A DNA stretch of 64,000 nt, taken from assembly GCA_031119525.1 (NCBI GenBank), contig JAVHXO010000001.1, positions 124,001-188,000 on the forward strand, in the 5' to 3' direction. The stretch comes from Spiroplasma sp. GTDB taxonomy: Bacteria; Bacillota_I; Bacilli_A; Mycoplasmatales; VBWQ01. The stretch's first letter is position 1. Each line of letters opens with the position of its first letter. The notes under the pieces were generated by a model. The model searched no databases. It was not told the origin of the DNA and saw nothing but the letters and a program-made list of their open reading frames with translations. Positions 30,169-41,318 of the stretch are shown piece after piece. Made by a program: the position numbers and the translations under genes.

Positions 30169-31071
30169 ATGGTAGCAATAGATAATAATAAATTAATTAT
30201 TGGTTGTCATGTGGCAATGAAAGCACCAAAATACCTCCTTGGTTCAATCCAAGAAGCATTTAGTTATAATGCTAACGCTTTGATGATTTATACAGGAGCA
30301 CCGCAAAATGCTGTTCGTAAACCAATTAGTCAACTATTATTAAAAGAATTCCACGAAGAACTAACAAAAACTAAGATTAATATTAATAATGTTATTGTCC
30401 ATGCCCCTTATATTATTAATCTTGCTAATACAATTAAAGCAAGTACTTTTAACTTCTCAGTGGAATTATTACAAAAAGAATTAAAACGTTGTCAAGAAAT
30501 TGGTGTTAACACTTTAGTTTTACATCCTGGTAGTGCTGTTGGGGCTGAAAAAAATCTGGCATTAAAACAAATTATTAAAGGCTTAGATCAAGCGTGCTTT
30601 CCAAACCAAACTGTCAAGATTGCTTTAGAAACAATGGCTGGCAAAGGTTCAGAAACTTGTAGTACTTTTCAAGATTTAGCCTACATTATTAATAATGTTA
30701 AAAATAAATCATTGCTTGGTGTTTGTTGAGATACTTGCCATTTATATGATGCTGGTTATGATATTGTTAATAACTTAGAACAAGTAATTAAAGAATTTGA
30801 TCAATTAATTGGTTTAAAAAAACTTTTTGTGCTTCACATTAATGATTCAAAATTTGGGTTAAATAGTCATAAAGATCGTCATGAAAATTTAGGATTTGGT
30901 AAAATTGGTTTTAATCCACTACTAAAAATTATTTATCATCCATTATTTACCCAAAAAACTAAGATTTTAGAAACACCATGAATTAACAAAAAACCACCAT
31001 ATAAAGAAGAAATTATCATGATTCATAATAAAAGTTTTGATAAAGAAAGTTTGTTAAAACTTAAAGGTTAA
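30169..31071 (+). CDS. nfo: Endonuclease IV (AP endonuclease)
   Basis: The enzyme cleaves abasic sites in DNA base-excision repair using three metal ions. The 300-residue TIM-barrel protein has metal-ligand segments ICG-like [40 protein letters not shown], the [14 protein letters not shown] Asp/His pair and HINDSK with KDRHENLG at the C-terminus, so the zinc set is complete. Length is near the usual 280-300. AAAGGAG gives a strong start. The first gene of nfo-nadD. Confidence 0.95.
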
Positions 31072-31094
31072 AAATATTGGAGGAGAAAAATATA

Positions 31095-32201
31095 ATGAAA
31101 AAAATCGGAATCCTTGGTGGCAGTTTTGATCCAATTCATAATCAACATATTGCAATTGCTAAAGCAACCTACAAGCAATTAAAATTAGATCAAGTATGAA
31201 TCCTACCAACTAAATTAAACCCCTTAAAAAATAATATTAGTGCGACAACAGAACAACGGCTTACCATGATTAAACTAGCAAGTAAAGGTTTATCATGATT
31301 AAAATTAAACCAATATGAGTTACAAACAAAAGCAAAAGTTAATTATACAATTGATACAATTAAAGCATTTCAAAAATCATATCCAGAATACCAATTTTAT
31401 TTTATTATTGGAGCTGATAATTTAATTAGTTTAAATAAATGAAAAGATATCACACAATTAATTGACTTAGTAAAATTTGTTGTCATTAACCGTCCTGATT
31501 ACCAACCAAGTATTAGTCTGATGGAAAAATATCACTGTCAATCTTTAACAATTACTAATAGCAGTGACATTAGCTCTTCTAAAATTCGAACTGGTGAAAC
31601 AATTGAAGATTTAAATCCACCAGTAATTGATTATATTAATGATAATTTAATTTATTGTCATGAGCGATTAAAATTTCATCTTGATGGTGAACGAGTTCAA
31701 CATTGTTTAAATGTTGGTAAAGCAGCAGAAAAATTAGCAATCAAACATCATGTTAATCCTAAAAAAGCATTAATTGCAGGTACTTTTCATGATATTGCCA
31801 AACAATGACCAAAAGAAAAACTAATTAATTATCTGCAACAATATGCTCCAAAACAATTAACAACACCATTTAATCTCTATCATGGTTATGTTGGCGCCTT
31901 ATATTTACAACATCATTTAAAATATCATGATCGAGAAATCATTAGTGCCATCTTCAACCATACTAGTGGTGCAATAAAAATGAGTAAACTAGATTTAATT
32001 GTGCTATTAGCTGATAAAATTTCACCAGAAAGAAAATACCGTGGTGTAAAACAATTAAGAAAGTTAGCATTTAAAAATTTATCATTAGCTTTTAGTAAAT
32101 ATTTAGAAATCTTAAAAACAAGTTTAGATGAACGACAAATTCCTTTAAATCCTGAATTTAATTTAATTTATCAAAAATGGCATAAAAAACAAGTAAAATA
32201 A
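31095..32201 (+). CDS. nadD: Fusion of nicotinate-nucleotide adenylyltransferase NadD and HD-domain YqeK
   Basis: Residues 1-180 are NadD, which makes deamido-NAD from nicotinate mononucleotide: GGSFDPIHNQHI nucleotide-binding motif and the SSSKIRTGE (ISSTxIR) signature. Residues about 190-368 are a YqeK-type HD hydrolase: HCLNVGKAA, HDIAKQ (metal His-Asp) and the later YHGYVGAL and FNHTSGA, so the domain looks active. YqeK proteins hydrolyse Ap4A in other Firmicutes. Separate genes in Bacillus are one polypeptide here; the junction is continuous with only UGA Trp codons. GGAGGAG precedes the ATG. Confidence 0.93.
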
Positions 32202-32222
32202 ATAATGAAAGGAATTAATTTG

Positions 32223-34025
32223 ATGAGTAAAAAAAAGAAAAGACACACAAAAAGAAAAAAGACGAAATTAAAATCAGACTATGATCAAATTAAAGTTAAA
32301 AGATCTGGTTTTTTACGAACTATTTTTAAATATTTTCGCAAATATCCATGACTTTATCTGGTAGCAATCACTGCAACAGTGCTTTCATCTTTAATGACAG
32401 TTGTGATGCCAAAAATTACTAATGAATATTTACTTAATGGTGATTTTCAAGAAACAAAAATTATGGAATTAACTTATATTTTAGTTTCACTACAAGTTGC
32501 ATCAGGAATTTTAATGTATTTAAGAAATGTATCTGGTGGCATTATTGGGGTTAAAATTGAAATTGAATATCGAAATAAAGTTATCCAACATTTATTAGAC
32601 CTTGATATGTCATATTATGAAGACAATAAAATTGGTGATTCACTAACAAAATTTATTAGTGATACTGAAATTATTGGTGATAATATGCAAAGTATCCCAT
32701 TATCATTCTTAAGTTCGATTGTAACATTTGTTGGGGGAATGATAGTAACATTCTCAATCAATTGACAAATGTCATTAATTGTCTTAGGGATTATTCTAGT
32801 AATTTTAATTCTAGCAGTATTAAATGTTCAAATTATTCGTTTATTAAATTATAAGTGAAGAAAAGTTTATACTGAAGTTAATGCTGATGTTACTGACCGA
32901 ATTGGGACAATGCAATTAATTAAAAGTAATGGAACAGAAAATTATGAAATGAAACGAGTAGTTGAAAGCCATAAAAAATACTACAAAGCAGCCCAAAAAA
33001 CCATTAATTTTGACGGTTTCACCCGTGCTTTATTAGTAACATTGCTAACAGGGATCAACACTGTTGGTTTAGTAACTGGATTAATTTTTGCAAGTAAGGA
33101 CATTATTAAACCAGAAATTATTATTTCATTTATGCTCTCTGTTAATACTTTAATTTTTCCAATTATTCAAAGTATTCAATTTATTGGAAATTGAGCCAGA
33201 GCTTCAACAGCGATTATTCGAGTTAATGAAATTACTAATCGTGAACCGAAAATTATTAATGTTAACGATGCAATCAAAATCGATTCAATTAAAGGTGATA
33301 TTATCTTTAATGATGTTAGTTTTCGTTATAATCATTCTAGCCCCTGAATTTTAAAAAACTTTACTTTTACTTTTGAGCAAGGAAAAAAATATGCAATTGT
33401 TGGGGCAACAGGTGCTGGCAAAAGTACAATTAGTAAATTATTATTACGTTATTATGATCCCGAAATTGGTGAAATCTTAATCAATAAAAATAATCTAAAA
33501 AATCTTGAATTAGCAACTTATTTAAATCATATTGGTTATATTGAACAAGACCCGCAAATCTTATATGGTGATTTTACAGAAAACATTAGTTATAGCGTCC
33601 AAAAAGCTAGTTTTGCAGAAATTGAAGTTGCTGCCAAAAAAGCTAACTTGAATGACTTCATTCAAGAATTGCCAAATAAATATAAAACAACATTGGGAGA
33701 AAGGGGAATTACTTTATCTGGTGGTCAAAAACAAAGAATTGCGATTGCTCGAGTATTTCTAAAAAATCCCGAATTATTAATTCTTGATGAAGCAACAAGT
33801 GCTTTAGATAATATTATTGAAAAAGAAATTCAAGAACAATTTAATAAATTAATGGTTGGTCGAACAAGTATTGTGATTGCCCACCGATTATCAACAATTA
33901 AAAATGTTGATCAAATTCTTGTTTTAGAAAAAGATAAAGGTTTAGTTCAAATTGGAACTTTTGATCAATTGAAGGTTCAAAAAGGTCACTTTAGAAACTT
34001 ATATCAAGCGGGAATTATGGATTAA
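32223..34025 (+). CDS. ABC transporter, fused permease-ATPase half exporter
   Basis: The 600-residue protein has a Lys/Arg-rich cytoplasmic start (1-40), six transmembrane helices of the exporter type (about 45-330), and a C-terminal ATPase with Walker A GATGAGKST, Q-loop region, signature LSGGQKQR, Walker B LLILDEATSA and the switch HRLSTI. It probably works as a homodimer exporting drugs, lipids or peptides; the substrate is not visible. AAAGGA lies 8 bp before the chosen ATG; an in-frame ATG at 32205 overlaps that site and is less likely. Confidence 0.9.
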
Positions 34026-34033
34026 AAGCAAAT

Positions 34034-34068
34034 AAAAATTGATAGTTTAACAAACTATCAATTTTTTT
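34034..34068 (+). terminator. Terminator after the ABC exporter
   Basis: A 15-bp perfect stem AAAAATTGATAGTTT / AAACTATCAATTTTT with a 3-nt loop ends in a T run; it probably serves both this gene and the convergent hydrolase gene. Confidence 0.85.
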
Positions 34069-34080
34069 AATCTCAGATAA

Positions 34081-35136
34081 CTATTTAATCTCAGATTTCT
34101 CCAATTGTTGATTTTTATTTGTTACTTTAGCTTTTTCTTCCAACTGTGTTTGCAATTCTTGATTCGCTTGCTTTTGTTGTACTGTTATCAACCAATAAAC
34201 AACATCTTGCAAGATTGGTTTAATTGTTAAATCATTAAGGATCGCATGTTTACCTTGATCATAGAACTTGTAAGTTACATTATCCCTTCATTTTTTTTCA
34301 TTAACTTTAACTTTATCATAATCAGCAAAAACATCATTACCAGTTTGAATAATCATTGCTGGTATTCTGCTATGATTAATATTTTTAACTACAGCCTTAC
34401 TAATTTTTTTTGCCTGCATTGCATAAAGGACGGTAATACCTTGTTGTTTAGTTCGGCGATAATTTCTTTCATTTAGGTAATCAATATAAATATCATTATC
34501 AGAAATATCTTTTGGATCAATTTTGATTGGCAGAATTAATTGTTTATTAAAACAAAAACCAAGCATAATTTTAAAAACTAAACTAGGTGTTAATTTAATA
34601 ATCTTGCTCTTTGTGACAAAGTTAGTTAGGATTATCCCAGTAAGTTGTGAATTTAAGCGTTTTAATGCTAAAGCACAAAAAGCTGAACCTAATGCTTCCC
34701 CCAATAAAAAAATCTTTTGGTTGGGAAGTTTTTCATTAATGACACTAATAATATCTTGGAGATCAGAAATTGTTGTGCCCAAAGTATGATATTTTCACTT
34801 ACTATTTTTGCCCCAATTACGTTGATCAAAGCTTAATAAAGAAACATTTTGTTCACTCAAAAATTTCTTAACAGCAATAAAATCTTCTTTGGCACACGCC
34901 ATACCATGAATTCCAATCACAATACACTTACTATCTGGAACAAAATTATAATTAGTATGAAGTAAATAATTATCTCTCGTAATAATCCCGACATCACTTC
35001 ATTGAGGAAAGTGACGTCGTTTTTCTCAATTATAATCAATATGAAGAAGTTGAAATCACCGAAATAAAAAAAATAACCAAAGTACTAACACAACTGCTAA
35101 TACGATTACTCACCAATATGTCTTTAAAAAATCCAT
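34081..35136 (-). CDS. Membrane-anchored alpha/beta-hydrolase-fold protein lacking the nucleophile Ser
   Basis: The 351-residue protein starts with one transmembrane helix (VIVLAVVLVLWLFFLFRW) and continues as an alpha/beta-hydrolase core: oxyanion segment IGIHGMACAKEDF, then the nucleophile elbow as GEALGSA, where family members have GxSxG. Ala148 therefore replaces the Ser. The Asp-containing QTGNDVFADYD and the His in YDQGKHAILND are kept. A coiled-coil tail of about 25 residues follows. It may be a non-catalytic protein or use another residue. The start at 35136 lacks a strong ribosome site. Eight UGA codons read as Trp. Confidence 0.8.
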
Positions 35137-35207
35137 TACTAAAATAATAACCTCCCCACCTTAATATCTAAAATAATTTTATCAAATTAAATTGATTTTA
35201 GTAAAAA

Positions 35208-35240
35208 ATAAAAAAACTCTAATTTAATAAATTAGAGTTT
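35208..35240 (-). terminator. Terminator of ptsI-crr
   Basis: A stem AAACTCTAATTT / AAATTAGAGTTT with a 3-nt loop stands 17 bp past the crr stop and is followed on the minus strand by a T run. Confidence 0.8.
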
Positions 35241-35257
35241 ATTAGTTTTGTTAATAA

Positions 35258-35785
35258 CTAATTAATTTCTTCACGTGGTGGTATTTTAACAAGTTCAGCA
35301 ACAACATCACCTGCTTTTACTTTACCAAATTTTAAAACCTTAATTTTGTAACCGTGCTCGGCAATTGTTTCTTTTGTAAAAACAACTGGTGTTGTCAAAT
35401 CTTTATTATTTTTTTTCATTGTTGCTAAATCAACTAATACTAATGGATTTTTAGCAACAACTTTTTCTTCTTTTTGAACTTTTGAAAAAAAGCCACTACC
35501 ATTTAATTCCACTGTATCCATCCCAATATGAATTAAACATTCAATTTTAGTTGATTTTTCAGTAATCCCATAAGCATGCCCTGAATCCATAATTGTTGTT
35601 AAGATCCCAGAAATTGGAGCAACAAAAGTTGCTTCTTTGTGTGATTTGTCTTTGGCAGGAACAATGGCAAAACCATCACCTAACATTTTATTTGAAAATA
35701 CTGGATCTTGTACTTTATCAATACTAATAACTTCACCTGAAATTGGAGCATACACTTCAATTCTTTTCTTTTTAAAGAAAAACAT
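35258..35785 (-). CDS. crr: PTS glucose-family EIIA component
   Basis: EIIA(Glc) takes phosphate from HPr and passes it to the sugar-specific EIIB. The 175 residues contain VYAPISGEVI, APISGILTTIMDSGHAYGI (His70) and LIHIGMDTVEL, with the phosphorylated His86. It is a free-standing EIIA with no EIIB/EIIC fused. It lies 88 bp downstream of ptsI and shares its transcript, as in many mollicutes. The matching permease is not in the window. Confidence 0.95.
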   Translation of the reverse strand: MFFFKKKRIEVYAPISGEVISIDKVQDPVFSNKMLGDGFAIVPAKDKSHKEATFVAPISGILTTIMDSGHAYGITEKSTKIECLIHIGMDTVELNGSGFFSKVQKEEKVVAKNPLVLVDLATMKKNNKDLTTPVVFTKETIAEHGYKIKVLKFGKVKAGDVVAELVKIPPREEIN

Positions 35786-35873
35786 TTTTTAATTCCCTAA
35801 CTTTCTTTAATTTTTTAACCGATAAACTAATTTAATCTTACAATAATAAATATTTATTATTGATATTTTAATT

Positions 35874-37607
35874 TTAGTCTAGAAGACTACCCAATCGATT
35901 AATTACTAATGCTTTTACTTGTTCATTAGTATCACATTTTAATGCCTCAGCAACTAATAACTCCATATCCTTTTTATTTAAACTATTAATTAATTTTCTT
36001 GCTGCTAAAATATCTGATGATGACATTGAAAATTCATCCAATCCCATCCCAACTAATAACGGAATTGCAATTTTATCACCAGCCATTTCCCCACACATAC
36101 CAACGGGAATTTTTTTATCATGAGCTTTTGCACCATCAATTGTCATTTTAATTAATTTTAAAACTGCTGGATGATAAGGTTGATATAAATAAGAGATTTT
36201 TTCAGACATTCGATCGGCAGCTAAAGTGTATTGAATTAAATCATTAGTTCCAATTGAGAAGAAATCAGCATATTTTGCAAAAGTTTCAGCGTTAACTGCT
36301 GATGCTGGAACTTCAATCATCATCCCAATTAAAACATTATCACTAACTTTTTTGCCTGCTTTTTTTAATTCGGCCTGACATTTTAAAACAAATGCTTTTG
36401 CTTCTTTAAATTCTTCAACTGTTGCCACCATTGGAAACATAATCGCTAAATTACCAGAAGTTGAAGCTTGTAATAAAGCTCTAATTTGGGTTCTAAAAAT
36501 ATCTTTTTGATCTAAACATAAACGAATTGCTCGATAACCTAAAAATGGATTAAGTTCATGTGGTAAATCTCAATAAGGTAATTTTTTATCACCACCAATA
36601 TCTAAAGTTCTAATCACAACTTTAAATTTTGCCATCGTTTTTAAAGCAATTTGATATTCTTTAAGCTGTTCTATTTCAGTTGGAAAACTTTCATTTTCCA
36701 TATATAAAAATTCAGTTCTAAATAAACCAATACCATGAGCATCATTTTCTAAGGCCGAATTCAAATCTTTTGCTGAACCAACATTAGCTTCTAAAGTGAA
36801 TTTGTAACCGTCCTTAGTGATTGTTGGTTTACCTTTAAAACTCAATAACTCTGATTTTAAATGAAGCCATTTTGTTTCTTTATCTTTTCAATTTTTAATA
36901 TTTGCTGCAGTTAAATTAAATTCAATTTCTCCTGAATTACCATTTAACCCAACCATTGTTTTGTCTTTAACTTTTGTGGTAATATTCTTTAAACCAACAA
37001 CAGCAGGGATTCCTAAACTTCGCGCCATAATAGCAGAATGCGAAGTTCGACCACCAATATTACATAAAAATCCTTTAATAAATTTTGGATCTAATTGGCT
37101 TGTTTGAGATGGTGTTAAATCATTAGCAACAATAATTACTTCTTGTTTGATACTACTTAAAACATTATCTTTAATTCCTAAAAGTTGATTTAAAAGTTTT
37201 TTCTTAACATCAAGCACATCAGCAGCTCGCTCACGCAAATATTCATCTTCAATTGCACTAAATAATTGATAAAAATTAGTACAAGCAATATCAGTTGCTT
37301 TGACAACATTTCATTTTTCAGTACTAATTAAATTAGTAACTTGATCATATAACTCTGGATCTTCTAAAATTGTTAAATGTGCTTCAAAAATTTCAGCGTG
37401 TTCGTCACCTAATTTTTTTCTTGTTTTAATTATTAACTTATTTAAATCACTTTTAACATCTTTGATTGCTTGATCTAATTTTTTTATTTCTGAAGTAATA
37501 TCCTTATCGCTTATTTTAGTTTCGCTTATTTTTATTGTTTCTTCTTTCAACAACAAAACTCTACCTACTGCAATTCCATTACTAGCGCCTATGCCATTTA
37601 TTTTCAT
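35874..37607 (-). CDS. ptsI: PTS enzyme I (phosphoenolpyruvate-protein phosphotransferase)
   Basis: Enzyme I starts the sugar phosphotransferase cascade by moving phosphate from PEP to HPr. The 577-residue protein has the phospho-His site [12 protein letters not shown] (His190) and the PEP-binding C-terminal barrel with [18 protein letters not shown], and [14 protein letters not shown], then PVGMCGEMA with the active-site Cys. The start is the ATG preceded by AGAAAGAG; an upstream ATG at 37682 gives an improbable 25-residue tail. HPr (ptsH) is not present in the window. Confidence 0.97.
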
Positions 37608-37786
37608 TAATTTATATCTCTTTCTATGTACTTTATTAGATGTAATATTTTCTACATATATTTTATAAAAATTTATTGTCATTAATAGATTTTTTATTTT
37701 TTACCTTATAAAATTATATTAAAAAACTTGATAATTGTATATAAATTTGGAAAAAAACCAATAATTTGCATTTAAAAGGAAATAAC

Positions 37787-38485
37787 CTATCTTTTTTTAA
37801 AAGAAAAGTGATACTTTTTATTTAAATTAATACTGTAATAATTTTCTCACCCAATAATAATGTGATCTAATAATGTAATTTGAAAAACTTTTAATTGATC
37901 TTTAATTTCATTAGTAACTTTTAAATCAGCAAATGATGGCTCACTATCACCACTAGGATGGTTATGAACACAAACAATTTTATTAGAACGATAAGAAATT
38001 GCCAAATATAAAATATCTTTAATATCAATTTTTAAAGTATCGCTTGTACCTTTATATAATAAGTTTTGATGGATTAATTTGTTTTGATTATTCAATAATA
38101 ATAAGTAAAAATGCTCTTGATTTAAATTAGTATAATAATTTTTAACTAAATTAAAAATATCTTGTGGCCAAAAAATCTTTAAATATTGAAATTGCCGATT
38201 TAGCACTTCAATTCTCTTTGCTAATTCAAAACAAGCAATAATTTCCAAAGCCTTACTTTTCCCAATTCCTTTAATTTTTATTAAAGTATTAAAATCAAGT
38301 TTTTTAAAATTTTCAAGTCCCTGACATGATAGAATCAAATCTTTTGCTAAAGTTAAAACATCTTTTTCTTTGGTACCAGTTCGCAAAAAAATTGCTAATA
38401 ATTCTTCATTATTTAATGTTTCAATCCCATATTTAATTGCTTTTTCTCTTGGTTTTTTATCAGGTTGCCAATCTTTAAATTTCAT
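37787..38485 (-). CDS. radC: RadC-like JAB domain protein
   Basis: The 232-residue protein has an N-terminal helix-hairpin-helix-like region (LIKIKGIGKSKALEI) and a C-terminal MPN+/JAMM domain with VCVHNHPSGDSEPS and LLDHIIIG, the metal site of RadC. The exact role is debated; it is not proven to be a DNA repair enzyme. AGGAG precedes the ATG at 38485. The last residues follow a UGA Trp codon and end FKKR. It is a lone gene with no partner visible. Confidence 0.9.
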
Positions 38486-38541
38486 AATTGCAACTCCTAA
38501 ACAATTATTTTTAATCTCCATTAAATAATTAACTAAAAAAG

Positions 38542-38575
38542 AAAAAAAATCCTTTTATTTATTAAAAAAGGATTT
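38542..38575 (-). terminator. Terminator of the small membrane-protein gene
   Basis: AAATCCTTTT / AAAAGGATTT with a 9-nt loop is followed on the minus strand by eight T. It overlaps the stop codon of the gene at 38574-39101. Confidence 0.8.
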
Positions 38576-39101
38576 AAGATATATTTTTTAATTTTTGAAT
38601 TTCATCAGTTAATTCAGTTTTTTCTTTACGCAATCCTACAACTTTTTCTGTCAAAAGAAGATGTGATTGATGCAACTCTTCAACTTTTATCAAAATTTCT
38701 GTTACTTTATTTATTTCATACTTACAATTAATTATTTCAATATCTCTTTTGTTATTAGATTGATTATTCTTAATATTTTGGAATGATGTTATTGCTACTG
38801 GTAAAACAGCAGAAAAAGCTGCAGTATAACCAAATCGAATACATCAAAAAACAAATCAAATAATTAATATAATTGAAATGGCTAATATTGAAATTACAAA
38901 TAATATTTTAGAAAAATATATCTCAAGTTCGTCATCAGTCATTGCTTTTAATTTTTTAGTTTTATGGAAATAAAGTTTAGTTTTTTTTACTTTTCTAATA
39001 ATTGCTTGTTTAATATTTTTTGCATTAATAACACTAAAAAAACTCAAACAAGCAATTATTAAAATTCCAATTATTAAAATTCAGATTAATATATCATTCA
39101 T
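38574..39101 (-). CDS. Small membrane protein with coiled-coil tail
   Basis: The 175-residue protein has a first hydrophobic helix at about 4-25 (ILIWILIIGILIIACLSFF), a basic loop (IRKVKKTKLYFHKTKKLK), two more helices at about 62-105, then a charged C-terminal coiled coil (ELHQSHLLLTEKVVGLRKEK). No known family. The ribosome site is unusual: a run of eight G directly upstream (39108-39115). A change in the length of that run would move the spacing to the ATG. It follows the nif3 gene 25 bp later but has its own terminator. Confidence 0.75.
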
Positions 39102-39107
39102 AATAAA

Positions 39108-39115
39108 CCCCCCCC
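39108..39115 (-). promoter_or_regulatory. G8 tract forming the ribosome binding site of the membrane protein
   Basis: Reads AGGGGGGGG-TTTATT-ATG on the minus strand. A homopolymer of eight G is very rare in this AT-rich genome and lies in the expected ribosome-site position. Confidence 0.6.
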
Positions 39116-39126
39116 TAATAAAAAAA

Positions 39127-39909
39127 TTAAATAAAAATTGCTTTAGGAAAAAAATGTTGTTTAATTACAATATTTTTTTTAATGATTGGATCAGACAATA
39201 AAAAATTAGTAATAAAATTAACAAATTTTTCTTCCATATTATGGCCAAGAACAATAACACTAATATTTTTATCCCGTGCTTCTAGCTCTTGATGTCACTT
39301 CATTTCGCCAGTAATTAATAATGAAATATCATCATTGTTGGAGATTGTCTCAATAATACTACCACCAGCACCAGAACTTAAAACAACATAATTAATTTTA
39401 GTTTGTAAATTATTGGTAATTACTTTGATAATCTCAAAAGCAAAATAATTTTTAAGATTATTAATAACTTCAGATAATGTTAGATTAGAATAACTACCAA
39501 TCACTGCCAATTTATCTCGGTCAAAAAATTTTAAATCATTAAGTTTTAAATCTTTAGCAATTAACCAATTCATTCCCTGAAGATTTGTATCAAAATTTGT
39601 ATGTAAAACATAAACATTAATTTGGTGTTTTAATAATTTTTGATATAAAATTTTTTTTGTTTGATTAATTGTTGCATCATTAATATTTTTAGCAAAAATA
39701 AATGGATGATGACAAATAATTAATTTAATATCATCTTTAATTGCTGCTTCAATTACAGAATTAGTTACATCTAAGGTAATTAAAACTGATTTAATTGGAA
39801 AATCTTTTTTCGTAGCAAGAACTTGTCAACCAACAAAATCTCAATCACAAGAATCTTTTAGCATAAAAGTAACTTCAATTTTCTTAATTAAATCAAAAAG
39901 TTTCATCAT
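39127..39909 (-). CDS. Nif3-like dinuclear metal-centre protein (YqfO family)
   Basis: A toroid-forming protein with two metal ions, conserved from bacteria to man and of unclear biochemical role. The 260 residues show the metal-binding pair CHHPFIFA, the later VLHTNFD and the C-terminal GHNMEEKF (His and Glu ligands); ITGEMKWH is a further family motif. No PII-like insert, so it is the short form. The start uses either of two adjacent ATG codons; the first follows AAGGATAA. It is the last gene of glyS-dnaG-rpoD-nif3, where Firmicutes commonly have trmK-nif3. Confidence 0.88.
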
Positions 39910-39919
39910 TGTGATAGTT

Positions 39920-41293
39920 TTATCCTTTATAAAATTCTTTGATTAGTTTTGATTTTGATGGATGTTTTAATTTTCTAATTGCTTTAGCTTCAATTTGTCT
40001 AATTCGCTCTCTAGTAACTGAAAATTCACGGCCAACTTCTTCTAAAGTCTTTAAAGTATCATACTTATTAATTTGTTTGTAAATTACTTTATTACGAATA
40101 ACGTCTGGTTTATCTAAACTAGTATCATAATGAAGGTGTAATTCACTCATTGCTTCTTTTAATTGATTTTTTTCTTCTTCATCTTCACAAAGTTCAACAA
40201 TTCGTCTTAACTTTGTTGGCAGAATTCCAAATCGCATACGAATAACTTTTTCTTCACGACGAGTTAAAACATCAAAAAATACTTGATCAAGTTGTTCCCG
40301 CAATCAATGACGTTCAGCAGCTTCATCTGGTGATAGCATATTTTTATCTTTAATAAAATCACCAAAATGGGTATCATCTTCATCACCAATTGGTTTTTCT
40401 AAAGGTACTGGATCAGATGCTAATTTTTTAATTTCTAAAATTCGATTAGCATTCATATTTTGACCCATAGCTTCAGCAATTTCTTCTGGTGTTGGTTCTC
40501 GTCCTAATTCTTGATTTAATTGGCGCTCAATTCTTGTTAATTTATTAATTCTTTCAACCATATGAACTGGAATTCGAATTGTTCTACCTTGGTCAGCAAT
40601 TGCTCTAGTAATTGCTTGTCTAATTCATCAAGTAGCATAAGTAGAAAATTTAAAACCTTTATGATAATTAAATTTTAAAATTGCTTTTCCTAAACCAATG
40701 TTACCTTCTTGAATTAAATCTTCAAAAGCTAAACCACGATTTAAATGTCTTCGAGCAACAGAAACAACTAATTTTAAATTAGAATTAAACAACTGTTTAA
40801 AAGCAAACTCTTTTTCTTCTTCATCTTTTGACTCTAACATTTTTGCATATTCAACTTCTTGTTCTTGCGTTAAAATTTGACTAGTTCCTAAAATATTAAA
40901 GTAAGATTTAATTCCATCTTTTCTTCTCGTATCATTAGAAATACTCATAGTATTTTTTAAATTAAAGTCAGTTAAATCAGTTAAATCAGTGGTAATATCA
41001 TCCAACTCAATATTTTCATCATCAAGTTCTTTTTGTTCAGCATCAAGATCATCCAGTTCTTCAATATCATCAATTTCTTCACCAACTGAATCAAGATCAA
41101 TTGTATCCATGAAAACAGCACCTTCAGATTCTAAAAAATCAAAAAAATCTTCAATTTCTTCATCATTCAAGTTTAAATCTTGTAAATTAGTCAAAATTGT
41201 TTCTTGTGTTAATTCTTTACCAGCAGCTATTTCTTGTGCTAGATGATGCTTTAATTCTTCTTTTGAATTAAATTTTTTCTTTTTTTTGCTCAT
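39920..41293 (-). CDS. rpoD: Primary sigma factor (sigma-70/SigA) with an insertion in region 4
   Basis: The vegetative sigma factor. The 457 residues have an acidic N-terminal region 1.1 (about 1-115), region 1.2-2 with NLRLV-like [30 protein letters not shown] and the -10-melting [19 protein letters not shown], region 3 with RIPVHMVE, and region 4.2 with [14 protein letters not shown]. Between RMRFG (352-356) and TLEEVG (416) there are about 59 residues, where typical SigA has about ten; this extra stretch is strongly charged. Reading frame is open with UGA Trp. It is the third gene of the glyS-dnaG-rpoD operon. Confidence 0.96.
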
Positions 41294-41318
41294 ATAAAAT
41301 TTCCTTTTATTGTATTTT

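Noticed and set aside
34523-34789. Plus-strand frame of 88 codons antisense to the hydrolase gene
   Set aside because: No ribosome site, no promoter and no family resemblance; the minus-strand frame is the one with conserved motifs.
40989-41246. Plus-strand Ser-rich open frame antisense to rpoD
   Set aside because: It is a mirror of the acidic N-terminal region of the sigma factor, with low-complexity composition and no ribosome site.
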